64,000 nucleotides of DNA from Enterococcus sp. 9E7_DIV0242 (GTDB lineage Bacteria > Bacillota > Bacilli > Lactobacillales > Enterococcaceae). The translations under genes and the position numbers were made by a program. Of the stretch, positions 20,408 through 28,171 are shown piece after piece (within the stretch, counting starts at the first letter, position 1; each line of letters opens with the position of its first letter). Under the pieces are notes generated by a model. The model worked only from the letters and a program-made list of their open reading frames with translations, did not search any database and was not told where the DNA came from. The DNA lies in contig NZ_CP147247.1 of NCBI RefSeq assembly GCF_002140975.2, positions 3,597,001 through 3,661,000 of the forward strand, in the 5' to 3' direction.

Positions 20408-21691
20408 ATGGCATATATTGATTCGTTAAATGAATACTTAGAGTTTTACGATAAAAATGGCTATTTACAAGGGAATCTTCTGGTTTTAGACAAGGGAAAA
20501 CCGATTATTCAGAAAAGTTATGGGCAGGCATCGATTGAATGCGGTATTGAAAATAGCTTGAAAACAAAATTTATGATTGGTTCTTTAACAAAGGCGTTCA
20601 CTTCTATGTTGGTTTTTATTCTTCAAGAGGAGAAAAAGCTGAATATCAATGATTCGATACAACAGTATATACGTGATTTTTCAGATAGTTCGCAAACAAC
20701 TATCTATCATTGCTTGACCTGCACAACAGGGATTCCTGACTTTACATCATGCCCTGATTTTTGGGATAAGGACATGCGACTGACTAAAACTCTAGATGAG
20801 ATGATTGATTGGATCGATAAGCAAGAACGATTGTTTGAAGTGGGGACACAACATGCCTATTCTTCTTCTGATTATCTTGTATTGACGAAAATCATCGAAA
20901 TTGTTACCGAACTCTCTTATGAAAAGGCTTTACAGCGGTATATTTTGGAGCCATTGGGGATGGCAGACTCAGGGTGCCTGAATGAGCAAGAAATTGTTCG
21001 TGGTTTAGCGGATAGTTATAGCTATTGGGGGTCAGAAATCAAGACGGTCAAGACCAATCTATCCTTTCCGTTAGGGGCGTATGGCATGTATTCTACGCTT
21101 TCAGATTTACAAATTTGGAATCAAGCGGTACAGGAAAATCAATTGATTGGTGAAGACAGTGCGCTGAAAATGTTTGAACCGTTTCAGGAAACCTATGCCT
21201 GCGGCTGGGATATTGGGCTTCTAATGGGTCAAAAATACCGACAGCATATGGGAATCATTGATGGCTTTTTCAGTTCGATCAAGCAATTTCCGGAAAAGGA
21301 ATTTACTGTGATATTCCTGAGCAATCAAGCAGTATTACCTGTAACAGCTATTACAAAGCAACTAGCTGAGATTCGTTTTGGGAAGAAATATACGGCACCA
21401 ATAGAAACACCCGCAGTATTATCAAGCGAACTGCGAGAGGAATTGGTTGGTAAATACGTTGCAGAAAATAATAGTGGTTCTTTTGAAATCATCTTGGAAA
21501 ATGGCACTCTTTATTTACAGATAGCTAAAAGATATGATGTCTTGTATAAGTTTGGGTTGTCCTTGCTTGAATCGGCATCAGGCTCTCGTTTTCTTCGAGC
21601 AGATAAAATCGATGAGACGTTGAGAATAACCAAGAATGCGTTGATTTATAAGGATGTAGATGGGGTTCTGTCTCAATTTCGAAAAGTATAA
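20408..21691 (+). CDS. Serine hydrolase of the class C beta-lactamase/penicillin-binding family
   Basis: 427 residues. The nucleophile motif SLTK is at about 59-62, the second motif YSS at about 151-153, and a HMGIIDGFFS segment takes the place of the KTG motif. CTTGIPD is the usual turn in this family. A C-terminal domain of about 90 residues (after 340) resembles the beta-barrel appendage of D-aminopeptidase-like members. No signal peptide, so it is probably cytoplasmic: an esterase or peptidase rather than a resistance beta-lactamase. GAGGAGCTGAGG precedes the ATG. Confidence 0.85.
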   Translation: MAYIDSLNEYLEFYDKNGYLQGNLLVLDKGKPIIQKSYGQASIECGIENSLKTKFMIGSLTKAFTSMLVFILQEEKKLNINDSIQQYIRDFSDSSQTTIYHCLTCTTGIPDFTSCPDFWDKDMRLTKTLDEMIDWIDKQERLFEVGTQHAYSSSDYLVLTKIIEIVTELSYEKALQRYILEPLGMADSGCLNEQEIVRGLADSYSYWGSEIKTVKTNLSFPLGAYGMYSTLSDLQIWNQAVQENQLIGEDSALKMFEPFQETYACGWDIGLLMGQKYRQHMGIIDGFFSSIKQFPEKEFTVIFLSNQAVLPVTAITKQLAEIRFGKKYTAPIETPAVLSSELREELVGKYVAENNSGSFEIILENGTLYLQIAKRYDVLYKFGLSLLESASGSRFLRADKIDETLRITKNALIYKDVDGVLSQFRKV

Positions 21692-21720
21692 TATCAAGCA
21701 ACTTTACTTTTTAATTCATT

Positions 21721-21784
21721 CACTTATTTTTAGTAAGCATATTATTTTACTTACTAAAAATAAGTGTGTATAGTAAGGCTATAC
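21721..21784 (+). promoter_or_regulatory. 17-bp perfect inverted repeat and putative promoter of the FMN reductase gene
   Basis: CACTTATTTTTAGTAAG (21721-21737) and its exact complement (21750-21766) flank a 12-nt spacer. A smaller repeat GTATAG/CTATAC (21768-21784) follows. TTTACT (21746-21751) and TATAGT (21769-21774) could be -35 and -10 boxes 17 bp apart, placing the big repeat over the promoter as an operator would be. No T-run follows, so it is not a standard terminator. Confidence 0.55.
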
Positions 21785-21816
21785 TAAAAAATTAAAAAAG
21801 TAAGGGAGCAATTATC

Positions 21817-22353
21817 ATGAAATTTGGGATTATCTTAGGAAGTACAAGAGAAGGACGCGTAAGTCCACAGGTTGGAGCATACATAAAGAAAATTGCGGGT
21901 GAACATTCTGAGCATGACTTTGAAATTGTTGATGTGAAAGAATACGATTTACCATTTTTAGGTACAGGTACACCAAATCCAGCCTGGAATAAAAAAATCG
22001 ATGAATTAGATGGCTATGTATTTGTCGTTCAAGAATACAACCATGGAATGGCGGCTTCTTTGAAGAACGCTTTAGACAGCGCACGTGACGAATGGTTCAA
22101 CAAGGCAGCTGGAATCGTCAGCTATGGTTCAGGTGGCGGAATCCGTGCGGCAGAACAGCTTCGCATGGTATTAGCTGAACAAAAGATAGCGGATGTGCGT
22201 ACCAATCCAGCATTCAACTTATTCACTGATTTTGAAAACTTCTCAACCTTCAATCCGGGTGCACATATGGAAGCTGGTGTGACGGACATGCTGAATGAGC
22301 TGATCGAGTGGTCTAAAGCGTTTGAAACGATTCGTGAAACGGCAGCTGTTTAA
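21817..22353 (+). CDS. NAD(P)H-dependent FMN reductase family protein
   Basis: 178 residues, flavodoxin-like fold. GSTREGR (about 8-14) is the FMN phosphate loop; the second flavin loop is EYNHGMAASLKNALD, and SYGSGGG follows. Such proteins reduce flavins, quinones or azo dyes with NAD(P)H in the cytoplasm. Single gene with an AGGGAGC site. The large inverted repeat upstream suggests induction by a quinone/redox-type regulator not encoded next to it. Confidence 0.88.
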   Translation: MKFGIILGSTREGRVSPQVGAYIKKIAGEHSEHDFEIVDVKEYDLPFLGTGTPNPAWNKKIDELDGYVFVVQEYNHGMAASLKNALDSARDEWFNKAAGIVSYGSGGGIRAAEQLRMVLAEQKIADVRTNPAFNLFTDFENFSTFNPGAHMEAGVTDMLNELIEWSKAFETIRETAAV

Positions 22354-22417
22354 TTTTAGTAAATCTCTTGCAAAATGACATCTGTTCAGTTAAACTGTTT
22401 ATCAATCAGATATTTCC

Positions 22418-22554
22418 CTTGGGGGAGTAACCAGCAGCAAATTTTGTTGCGATAATATCAACAGTAAGTCAATCATGAAAATGGTTTTCTGGTATTATAT
22501 GAAATGGTGAGACCTAAGACAAGTAGCTTTTCTCTTGTCTTAGGTCTCTTTTTT
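22418..22554 (+). ncRNA. yybP-ykoY-type (Mn2+) riboswitch with terminator switch
   Basis: The leader has the two conserved yybP-ykoY segments: a 5' GGGGAGTAAC (within 22421-22431) and a 3' GAGACC (22509-22514). They are brought together by a P1 helix pairing CTTGGG (22418-22423) with CCTAAG (22513-22518). Internal pairs ACCAG/CTGGT (22430-22434/22490-22494) and GCAGCAAA/TTTGTTGC fit the aptamer. The 3' P1 strand is also part of a perfect 15-bp terminator (22509-22523 with 22534-22548, then T6). Aptamer formation would therefore prevent termination, an ON switch for the cation ATPase downstream. Confidence 0.8.
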
Positions 22555-22617
22555 ACTTAAGATGAGGGAAAGACACTGGAGATATCAGAGATGTAAATAC
22601 ATTGGAGGGTCATAGAA

Positions 22618-25293
22618 GTGGAAGAAAAACAGGAGAGTCAAAAAAGTAGGACTTACAAGCAAAGTATCACAGAGGTATTTAAAGAAACAAAGAGTACTGA
22701 AAATGGTCTCTCGTCAGCAGATGCTGCAGAACGTCTAAGAACAAACGGCTACAATCAATTGGCAGAAAAGAAAAAGAAATCCAGCTTGCAGCTGTTTCTT
22801 GAAACATTCAAGGATGCGATGGTTATTGTCTTGCTGATCGTTGCTGTTGTTCAGATGGTTATGGGTGCTTATGTTGAATCATTAGTCATTTTTATCGTAC
22901 TACTGATGAACTCAGTCGTTAGTGTGATTCAGACGAAAAAAGCAGAGGGCTCCTTAGAAGCTTTGAAAAATTTGTCAGCGCCCGATGCACGTGTCATCCG
23001 TGATGGCAAAGAACAGACCATTGCGGCAAAAGATTTAGTAGTCGGTGACGTATTTTCCTTAGAAGCTGGGGATTATGTGCCAGCGGATGGTCGTCTCCTA
23101 GAAGCGAGTTCATTGAAGGTCGATGAAGGGATGCTTACAGGTGAATCGACATCAGCTGAAAAAGAAGTGACGGAGATTGAAGGGACAGTGCCTGTTGGCG
23201 ATCGAGTGAATATGGTTCATAGCGGAACGATTGTTACCTATGGTCGAGCGAAGGTTTTAGTTACGGCGGTTGCCGGACAAACCGAAATCGGTCAGGTTGC
23301 CGGTTTACTGGAATCGACAGATGAGCACAAAACACCTTTACAAAAAGGGTTGGACAGCTTTAGTAAAAAGCTAAGTTTGGCAATTTTAGCTCTCTCCTTA
23401 GTTATTTTGGGGATTCAGTTGGCTCGTTTGTTTATGGGTGACCAATCAGGCGATATGACGGAAAGTGTCGTGCAAGCCTTCATGTTTGCTGTAGCAGTAG
23501 CCGTAGCGGCTATTCCAGAAGCCTTGCAGTCTATCGTGACGATCGTATTGTCTATTGGAACAAAAACGATGGCGAAAAAGAATGCGATCATTCGTAAGCT
23601 TCCGGCAGTAGAAACCTTAGGGTCAACCAGTATTATTTGTACAGATAAAACAGGAACCTTGACGCAAAATAAGATGACGGTCGTTGACTACTATCTGCCA
23701 AATGGCGAAACGGGTGACTTTAATCAAGAGCCGTCTAGCTGGTCGCTGGGGGAAAAACGGTTAGTGGAGATCAATGTATTGGTAAACGATGCAATTATTG
23801 CAGAGGATGGCAGTAAGCTGGGTGATCCTACTGAGGTAGCGTTGATCGATTTTAGTGAAGCCAATAATCAAAGCTATCGTGAGATTCGTGAGACGTACCC
23901 ACGTCAAAATGAGCTTCCTTTCGATTCAGATCGTAAACTGATGTCGACAGTACATGAAATTGATGGCGAACGACTACTGATGACAAAAGGTGGTCCGGAT
24001 ATTGTGTTTGATCGCTGTGACCGAGTTTTGCTAGATGGTGAAGTGGTACCGATGACTGAAGCACTTCGTCAAAAGTACCAAGAACAAAACGAGCTATTTT
24101 CTACTCGTGCTTTGCGTGTACTGGCATTTGGCTATAAACCGTTGGATCAACAGGAAATTACGTTTGATGATGAAAATGGGTTGATATTTGCTGGTCTTGT
24201 TGCGATGATCGATCCGCCGAGAGAAGAGGTCTTTCAGGCGATTGAAGAAGCGCATTCAGCCGGAATCAAGACGATCATGATTACTGGTGATCATAAGACG
24301 ACAGCGGTAGCGATTGCTAAAGAAATCGGGATTTTTAAAGAGGGTGACATGGCATTGACTGGTACAGAGCTTGATGAGTTGAGTGAACCACAGCTTGTCG
24401 ACGTGTTGAAAAAAGTCAGTGTGTATGCACGTGTTTCTCCTGAGAATAAAATCAGAATTGTGCGCGCATGGCAAACGATGGGGCACATTTCAGCGATGAC
24501 AGGTGACGGTGTGAACGATGCACCGGCTCTGAAACAAGCAGATATCGGTATCGCAATGGGAACCGGTACAGACGTTGCGAAAGATGCGGCAGCGATGGTT
24601 CTGACCGATGATAACTTTGTTTCGATCGTTAGTGCTGTAGAAGTTGGTCGAAATGTCTTTGATAACATCAAAAAATCAATTGCTTATCTGTTTGCCGGAA
24701 ACCTGGGAGCAATCATTTCGATCATCTTTGCCTTGATCGCTGACTGGTCTAATCCATTTACTGCGCTTCAACTGCTGTTCATTAACCTAGTCAATGACTC
24801 GTTACCGGCAATTGCATTAGGGATGGAGAAAGGCGAACCAACGATCATGAAACGTCAGCCACGTGATCCGAATGCGGGTATTTTTACTGGGAATACCTTG
24901 ATTTCAGTGACGTATCGGGGCATCTTGATTGCGGTAGCTGTAATTGTTGCACAATGGCTTGGTATGCAGCATTCTGCTGAAATGGGTGTAGCAATGTCCT
25001 TCTCAACATTGATTTGGTGTCGTACGCTTCAAACAATGCCGGCTCGTTCAAATACGCAGACAGCCCTACAAGCTGGGTTCTTCTCGAATCAAATGGTCTT
25101 ACTGGCTATGTTGGTTTGTGCGGTTTTATATAGTGTTACGTTGATTCCGGGCTTGAGAGAAGTCTTTGCTATTCCAGCGGCCTTTGGCTTAGAACAAATC
25201 ATGATTTGTATTGGGTTAGCTCTGGGCGCAACAGTCTTGATGGAAGCAACAAAACTGATTTTAGTGGCGTTCAAAAAAGAAGGCGCTGAATAA
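22618..25293 (+). CDS. P-type cation-translocating ATPase (Ca2+/Mn2+ exporter type)
   Basis: 891 residues, full-length P2-type ATPase. Visible are the actuator motif TGES (about 175), IPEALQSIVTIV in the M4 ion site, the phosphorylation motif ICTDKTGTLTQNK, the hinge TGDGVNDAPALKQADIGIAMG, and NLVNDSLPAIALGMEKGE in M6. It pumps divalent cations across the membrane; close types in lactic streptococci (YoaB, CaxP/MgtA) export Mn2+ or Ca2+. The yybP-ykoY leader supports a role in Mn2+ detoxification. The start is GTG at 22618 after GGAGGGTC. Confidence 0.92.
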   Translation: MEEKQESQKSRTYKQSITEVFKETKSTENGLSSADAAERLRTNGYNQLAEKKKKSSLQLFLETFKDAMVIVLLIVAVVQMVMGAYVESLVIFIVLLMNSVVSVIQTKKAEGSLEALKNLSAPDARVIRDGKEQTIAAKDLVVGDVFSLEAGDYVPADGRLLEASSLKVDEGMLTGESTSAEKEVTEIEGTVPVGDRVNMVHSGTIVTYGRAKVLVTAVAGQTEIGQVAGLLESTDEHKTPLQKGLDSFSKKLSLAILALSLVILGIQLARLFMGDQSGDMTESVVQAFMFAVAVAVAAIPEALQSIVTIVLSIGTKTMAKKNAIIRKLPAVETLGSTSIICTDKTGTLTQNKMTVVDYYLPNGETGDFNQEPSSWSLGEKRLVEINVLVNDAIIAEDGSKLGDPTEVALIDFSEANNQSYREIRETYPRQNELPFDSDRKLMSTVHEIDGERLLMTKGGPDIVFDRCDRVLLDGEVVPMTEALRQKYQEQNELFSTRALRVLAFGYKPLDQQEITFDDENGLIFAGLVAMIDPPREEVFQAIEEAHSAGIKTIMITGDHKTTAVAIAKEIGIFKEGDMALTGTELDELSEPQLVDVLKKVSVYARVSPENKIRIVRAWQTMGHISAMTGDGVNDAPALKQADIGIAMGTGTDVAKDAAAMVLTDDNFVSIVSAVEVGRNVFDNIKKSIAYLFAGNLGAIISIIFALIADWSNPFTALQLLFINLVNDSLPAIALGMEKGEPTIMKRQPRDPNAGIFTGNTLISVTYRGILIAVAVIVAQWLGMQHSAEMGVAMSFSTLIWCRTLQTMPARSNTQTALQAGFFSNQMVLLAMLVCAVLYSVTLIPGLREVFAIPAAFGLEQIMICIGLALGATVLMEATKLILVAFKKEGAE

Positions 25294-25322
25294 GAGCGTC
25301 GTAAATAGCCAAAAAGAAGGAA

Positions 25323-25806
25323 GAGGTTGGGACCGAAGTGTTCAGCTTCAAGCACCAGGTAGGTACTTTTCATCATCTGTTCTGCTCGAAAGAGCAGTCA
25401 CAGTGATTCTAAGCAATAAGGCGGAATTCACGAAAATGACAAGAAACACGGAATGTTTCATTCCGATGTTGATTGATTCCTACTTGGTGCATCATCACAA
25501 ATTTTTGTTGACCAAGTAGGTATTGTTCATCATCTATTTTGCGTACAAACTAGTGATTCTCAACAATTTCGACTTATTGTCGAAGAGCCTTGAAACACAG
25601 TGGTTTACCACTGATGCATTCTCGCTTGTGGCTCGTCGCAGTTTAGGGCCTACGAGTGTTGAGCGGACATCGACGCAGCTCGCTGCTAGTAGTTGCTGCC
25701 TCTGCGGTTACTCGAGGCAAAGCAGGACACTTGGACCGCTTTTCTGTCCCACCGTTTATTCGGTTTTAGGTGTATAGAGGTGTGTGGGATTGAGTTATGT
25801 CCCACA
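25323..25806 (+). repeat. MITE-like dispersed repeat, family A, copy 1 (long form)
   Basis: It begins GAGGTTGGGACCGAAGTG and ends with TTCTGTCCCACCGTTTATTC and a hairpin TGTGGGA/TCCCACA (25783-25789/25800-25806). It shares long near-identical segments with the copy at 36646-36940 but is about 190 bp longer inside. It contains a CAGTGG-TTTA-CCACTG hairpin. No ORF of note. Confidence 0.8.
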
Positions 25807-25831
25807 TCCTACCACTTTATTAGGTAAGTAA

Positions 25832-25903
25832 AAGTGATCGATAGACACTGTTCCCCTTATTGTATTAGACAATGGAAGGAGCAGGTAAATCGATCACTTA
25901 TTT
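25832..25903. terminator. Long hairpin between convergent genes
   Basis: AAGTGATCGAT (25832-25842) pairs with ATCGATCACTT (25889-25899). Inner helices CTGTTCC/GGAGCAG and ATTGT/ACAAT continue the stem. It lies between the P-type ATPase gene and the convergent gene on the other strand, so it is a likely bidirectional terminator. Confidence 0.65.
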
Positions 25904-25920
25904 TGTGTTGAACAGCTAGG

Positions 25921-26535
25921 CTACGGATGCTTTAACCATAAAGTTGGACGGACACCGCCCGTACAACGACCATCACTGATATTACCTTTTAAGATATTGT
26001 TTCCTTGAATGCCTATGTTTCCATCTGTCCCATGAATGTAGGCAGCCTTTACATTTACACGACCGGGAGAGCGCAGCCACCACCATTCACCGTCTTTGTC
26101 CAATAGCTTGGCTAGCCGCTTGCTGTTATTCGGGTCCTTTCTTTGAAACCAGTAACGCTGATTTTTTCCTGGCCGATAGAGGTTTGTGCTGCTGTCACCG
26201 AAATACATACAAGCAACTTCTTCAAGGCTTAACAAGAAAATATGATCTTCTGTCTCTTCACCACCTGTTGTGTTATACCATTCGTTATTCGGATTTTTAT
26301 TGGTGACCGGAAGGATTCTAGCTTTATCGGCCTCACTGAAGGCATCGTAAAAGGAACCATTCAAATAGCTTCGTAATGCACAGCCTGCCCATGTTATTTC
26401 TGTATAGGCATCGTGATACGAGCGTTGTTCAATGATCGTATCAGTAATGAGCAAGAGGGCATCCTTTTTGTTATCTAGTATTTGCCATGTAAATCCACCA
26501 AAATTCAAGCTGGAACCGATTGTGTATTCTTTCAT
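25921..26535 (-). CDS. DUF6273-like protein
   Basis: About 204 residues. Starts MKEYTIGSSLNFGGFTWQIL and contains LLLITDTII, WAGCALRSYLNG, WWWLRSPG and a C-terminal GGVRPTLWL. This pattern, with the W-x-LRSPG segment and RPxLWL ending, is that of the DUF6273 family, whose function is unknown. No signal peptide or membrane segment. It lies just downstream of the MerR-type gene on the same strand and is probably co-transcribed. The ATG (complement of 26533-26535) follows GAGGTG; an earlier in-frame start eight codons upstream is possible. Confidence 0.75.
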   Translation of the reverse strand: MKEYTIGSSLNFGGFTWQILDNKKDALLLITDTIIEQRSYHDAYTEITWAGCALRSYLNGSFYDAFSEADKARILPVTNKNPNNEWYNTTGGEETEDHIFLLSLEEVACMYFGDSSTNLYRPGKNQRYWFQRKDPNNSKRLAKLLDKDGEWWWLRSPGRVNVKAAYIHGTDGNIGIQGNNILKGNISDGRCTGGVRPTLWLKHP

Positions 26536-26569
26536 CTTACACCTCACTTTTCTTTCCAATAATCGTAGC

Positions 26570-27577
26570 CTATTTTTCTCGTATAGGAAAGAGCAAATCG
26601 AGCTGTAAACGATTCATATCAGAGTGATGTGTTTGGATGAAATTATAGAAATTTAACGTTTCCTCAAAGCCTTGGCCATAAACCGTTTCAGGCGATTCCC
26701 AACGAGGCGATCCCCAGTCGTTTTCATATAGCTCGCTTGTCTCCACCCATTCTTTAAGCCAACGCCAATCCGAAAAATCCCAAGAACGAAGGACATGAGC
26801 TGCATACAGGCCGCCGCTAAATGCTCGTTTCACGAGTGGTGCCGGTATGTCCAGATCATCTGGAACAGATACCCACGTTTCGTATCTATGCGAACCTTCC
26901 CCTACGGCAGTAGCACCTTCAGAACAATCGAAGCCAAAGCTTCGAGCATCAGGTTTCAATGTCAATAAATCCGTGTCAGCGATAAATTGACTGATCATCC
27001 CTGCCGTTTTCCCCTCACAGCCTTCTCCTGAGGCATAAGCTGCTGCAATCGTCATTGGTGGCAAATAAATAATACGGACATCCTTATCCTCTAGCTTGTT
27101 TAATTTTTCGCTTGCTGTGTTCAAATCATTCATGGATGGTTCCTCCTTTGATTTTTTTAATTGATTATCTGAAAAGGAAAGTGAGTTTACTGCAGAAAGC
27201 AGTGCCTCATCGCCAAGCAACTTTAGTTTTACATCAGCTTTTTCCTTTATCTCCTTTGTGAAGCGTTCTAAGATGTCTTTTACTGTAGAAAGCGCTGTGA
27301 TTTCTTTATCGAGTTGATCGATATTTTGTCTGAAAATTTCAACAGTCTGAATCGCATCAGAATTGTTGAGTATATGGATGATTTGTTTTACCGGAATCCG
27401 TAATTTACGTAGTAAGATGATTTGTTGTAATCGAAGGATGGTTTGCTCGTCATAAACACGATAGGCATATCCTTCCTTTCTTTGGCTTTCCAGTAAACCT
27501 ACTTGCTCATAATAGCGCAGCATTCTTGTGGATACCCTATATTCCTTTGATACCTGACTGACTTTTTTTAGTTCCAT
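26570..27577 (-). CDS. MerR-family transcriptional regulator with C-terminal effector domain
   Basis: About 335 residues. The N-terminal MerR helix-turn-helix (SKEYRVSTRMLRYYEQVGLLES, YRVYDEQTILRLQQI) is followed by a coiled coil at about 80-115 and a C-terminal domain of about 200 residues ending in a GyrI-like region. It binds DNA as a dimer and senses a small molecule, unidentified. ATG at 27577 is favoured by GAGG six bases upstream; two further in-frame ATGs lie up to nine codons earlier. It heads a two-gene unit with the DUF6273-like gene. Confidence 0.82.
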   Translation of the reverse strand: MELKKVSQVSKEYRVSTRMLRYYEQVGLLESQRKEGYAYRVYDEQTILRLQQIILLRKLRIPVKQIIHILNNSDAIQTVEIFRQNIDQLDKEITALSTVKDILERFTKEIKEKADVKLKLLGDEALLSAVNSLSFSDNQLKKSKEEPSMNDLNTASEKLNKLEDKDVRIIYLPPMTIAAAYASGEGCEGKTAGMISQFIADTDLLTLKPDARSFGFDCSEGATAVGEGSHRYETWVSVPDDLDIPAPLVKRAFSGGLYAAHVLRSWDFSDWRWLKEWVETSELYENDWGSPRWESPETVYGQGFEETLNFYNFIQTHHSDMNRLQLDLLFPIREK

Positions 27578-27735
27578 ACTCAACCTCATCTCTTTTTCTT
27601 TCATTCCATCATAAAGTACGACATGGTGTTTGTGTCAAGACGTTTTCATTTTTTCAAACTATTAGGATTATAAAAATATAAGGAGTTTCCAACAGAAAAT
27701 TTACTGTTTCGATACGGTGAGTTACCAGTGAAGTT

Positions 27736-27996
27736 CGTGTAGCTTTTCTTAATGTCTAGCTTCACGAGTTAGACTTTTCGGTAAATAGATAAATCCATTG
27801 CAAAGATAAAGAGCATCTTTGAATGGATTTCCTAATTTACTTAAAGTCTGATCAAACTCGTGTAGCTTTTCTTAATGTCTAGCTCCACGAGTTAGACTTT
27901 TCGGTAAATAGATAAATTCATTGCAAAGATAAAGAGCATCTTTGAATGGATTTCCTAATTTACTTAAAGTCTGATCAAACTCGTGTAGCTTTTCTT
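27736..27996. repeat. Two tandem 123-bp units of palindromic repeat family B plus a partial third
   Basis: Units at 27736-27858 and 27859-27981 are nearly identical, and the first 15 bases of a third follow. Each unit folds on itself: GACTTT/AAAGTC, then AAATCCATT (or AAATTCATT)/AATGGATTT, then the apical CAAAGAT/ATCTTTG with loop AAAGAGC (27801-27821 and 27924-27944). The stretch separates the MerR gene from kdpF and holds no gene. Confidence 0.85.
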
Positions 27997-28090
27997 ATAG
28001 GTATAAAGATTGTATAAAGAAAAATGAAAAACCTTGAGACCGTCTTTAGATGGCAGATGTTATTCTTTTTGAAAGAAGGAGCTGGATAGC

Positions 28091-28171
28091 ATGGAAATCT
28101 TTTTAGGCATGATCGGTATAGCAACAATGGTGTATTTATTCTGGTATTTATTCAAGGAGGGAGAGCAATGA
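28091..28171 (+). CDS. kdpF: KdpF, small subunit of the Kdp potassium ATPase
   Basis: 26 residues: a short hydrophobic peptide (MEIFLGMIGIATMVYLFWYL, then FKEGEQ) forming one membrane helix, as in KdpF, which stabilises the KdpABC complex. GAAGGAGC precedes the ATG. Its TGA overlaps the kdpA ATG by 4 bp, the usual kdpF-kdpA junction. Confidence 0.88.
   Translation: MEIFLGMIGIATMVYLFWYLFKEGEQ

Noticed and set aside
21721..21766. 17-bp inverted repeat as a terminator of the serine hydrolase gene
   Set aside because: There is no T-run after the stem and it lies over a plausible promoter; an operator role is preferred, though readthrough control is not excluded.
27736..27996. Possible CRISPR-like direct repeats
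   Set aside because: The repeated unit is 123 bp and nearly identical throughout, with no short repeat/unique spacer alternation and no cas genes; it is a tandem copy of a palindromic element.
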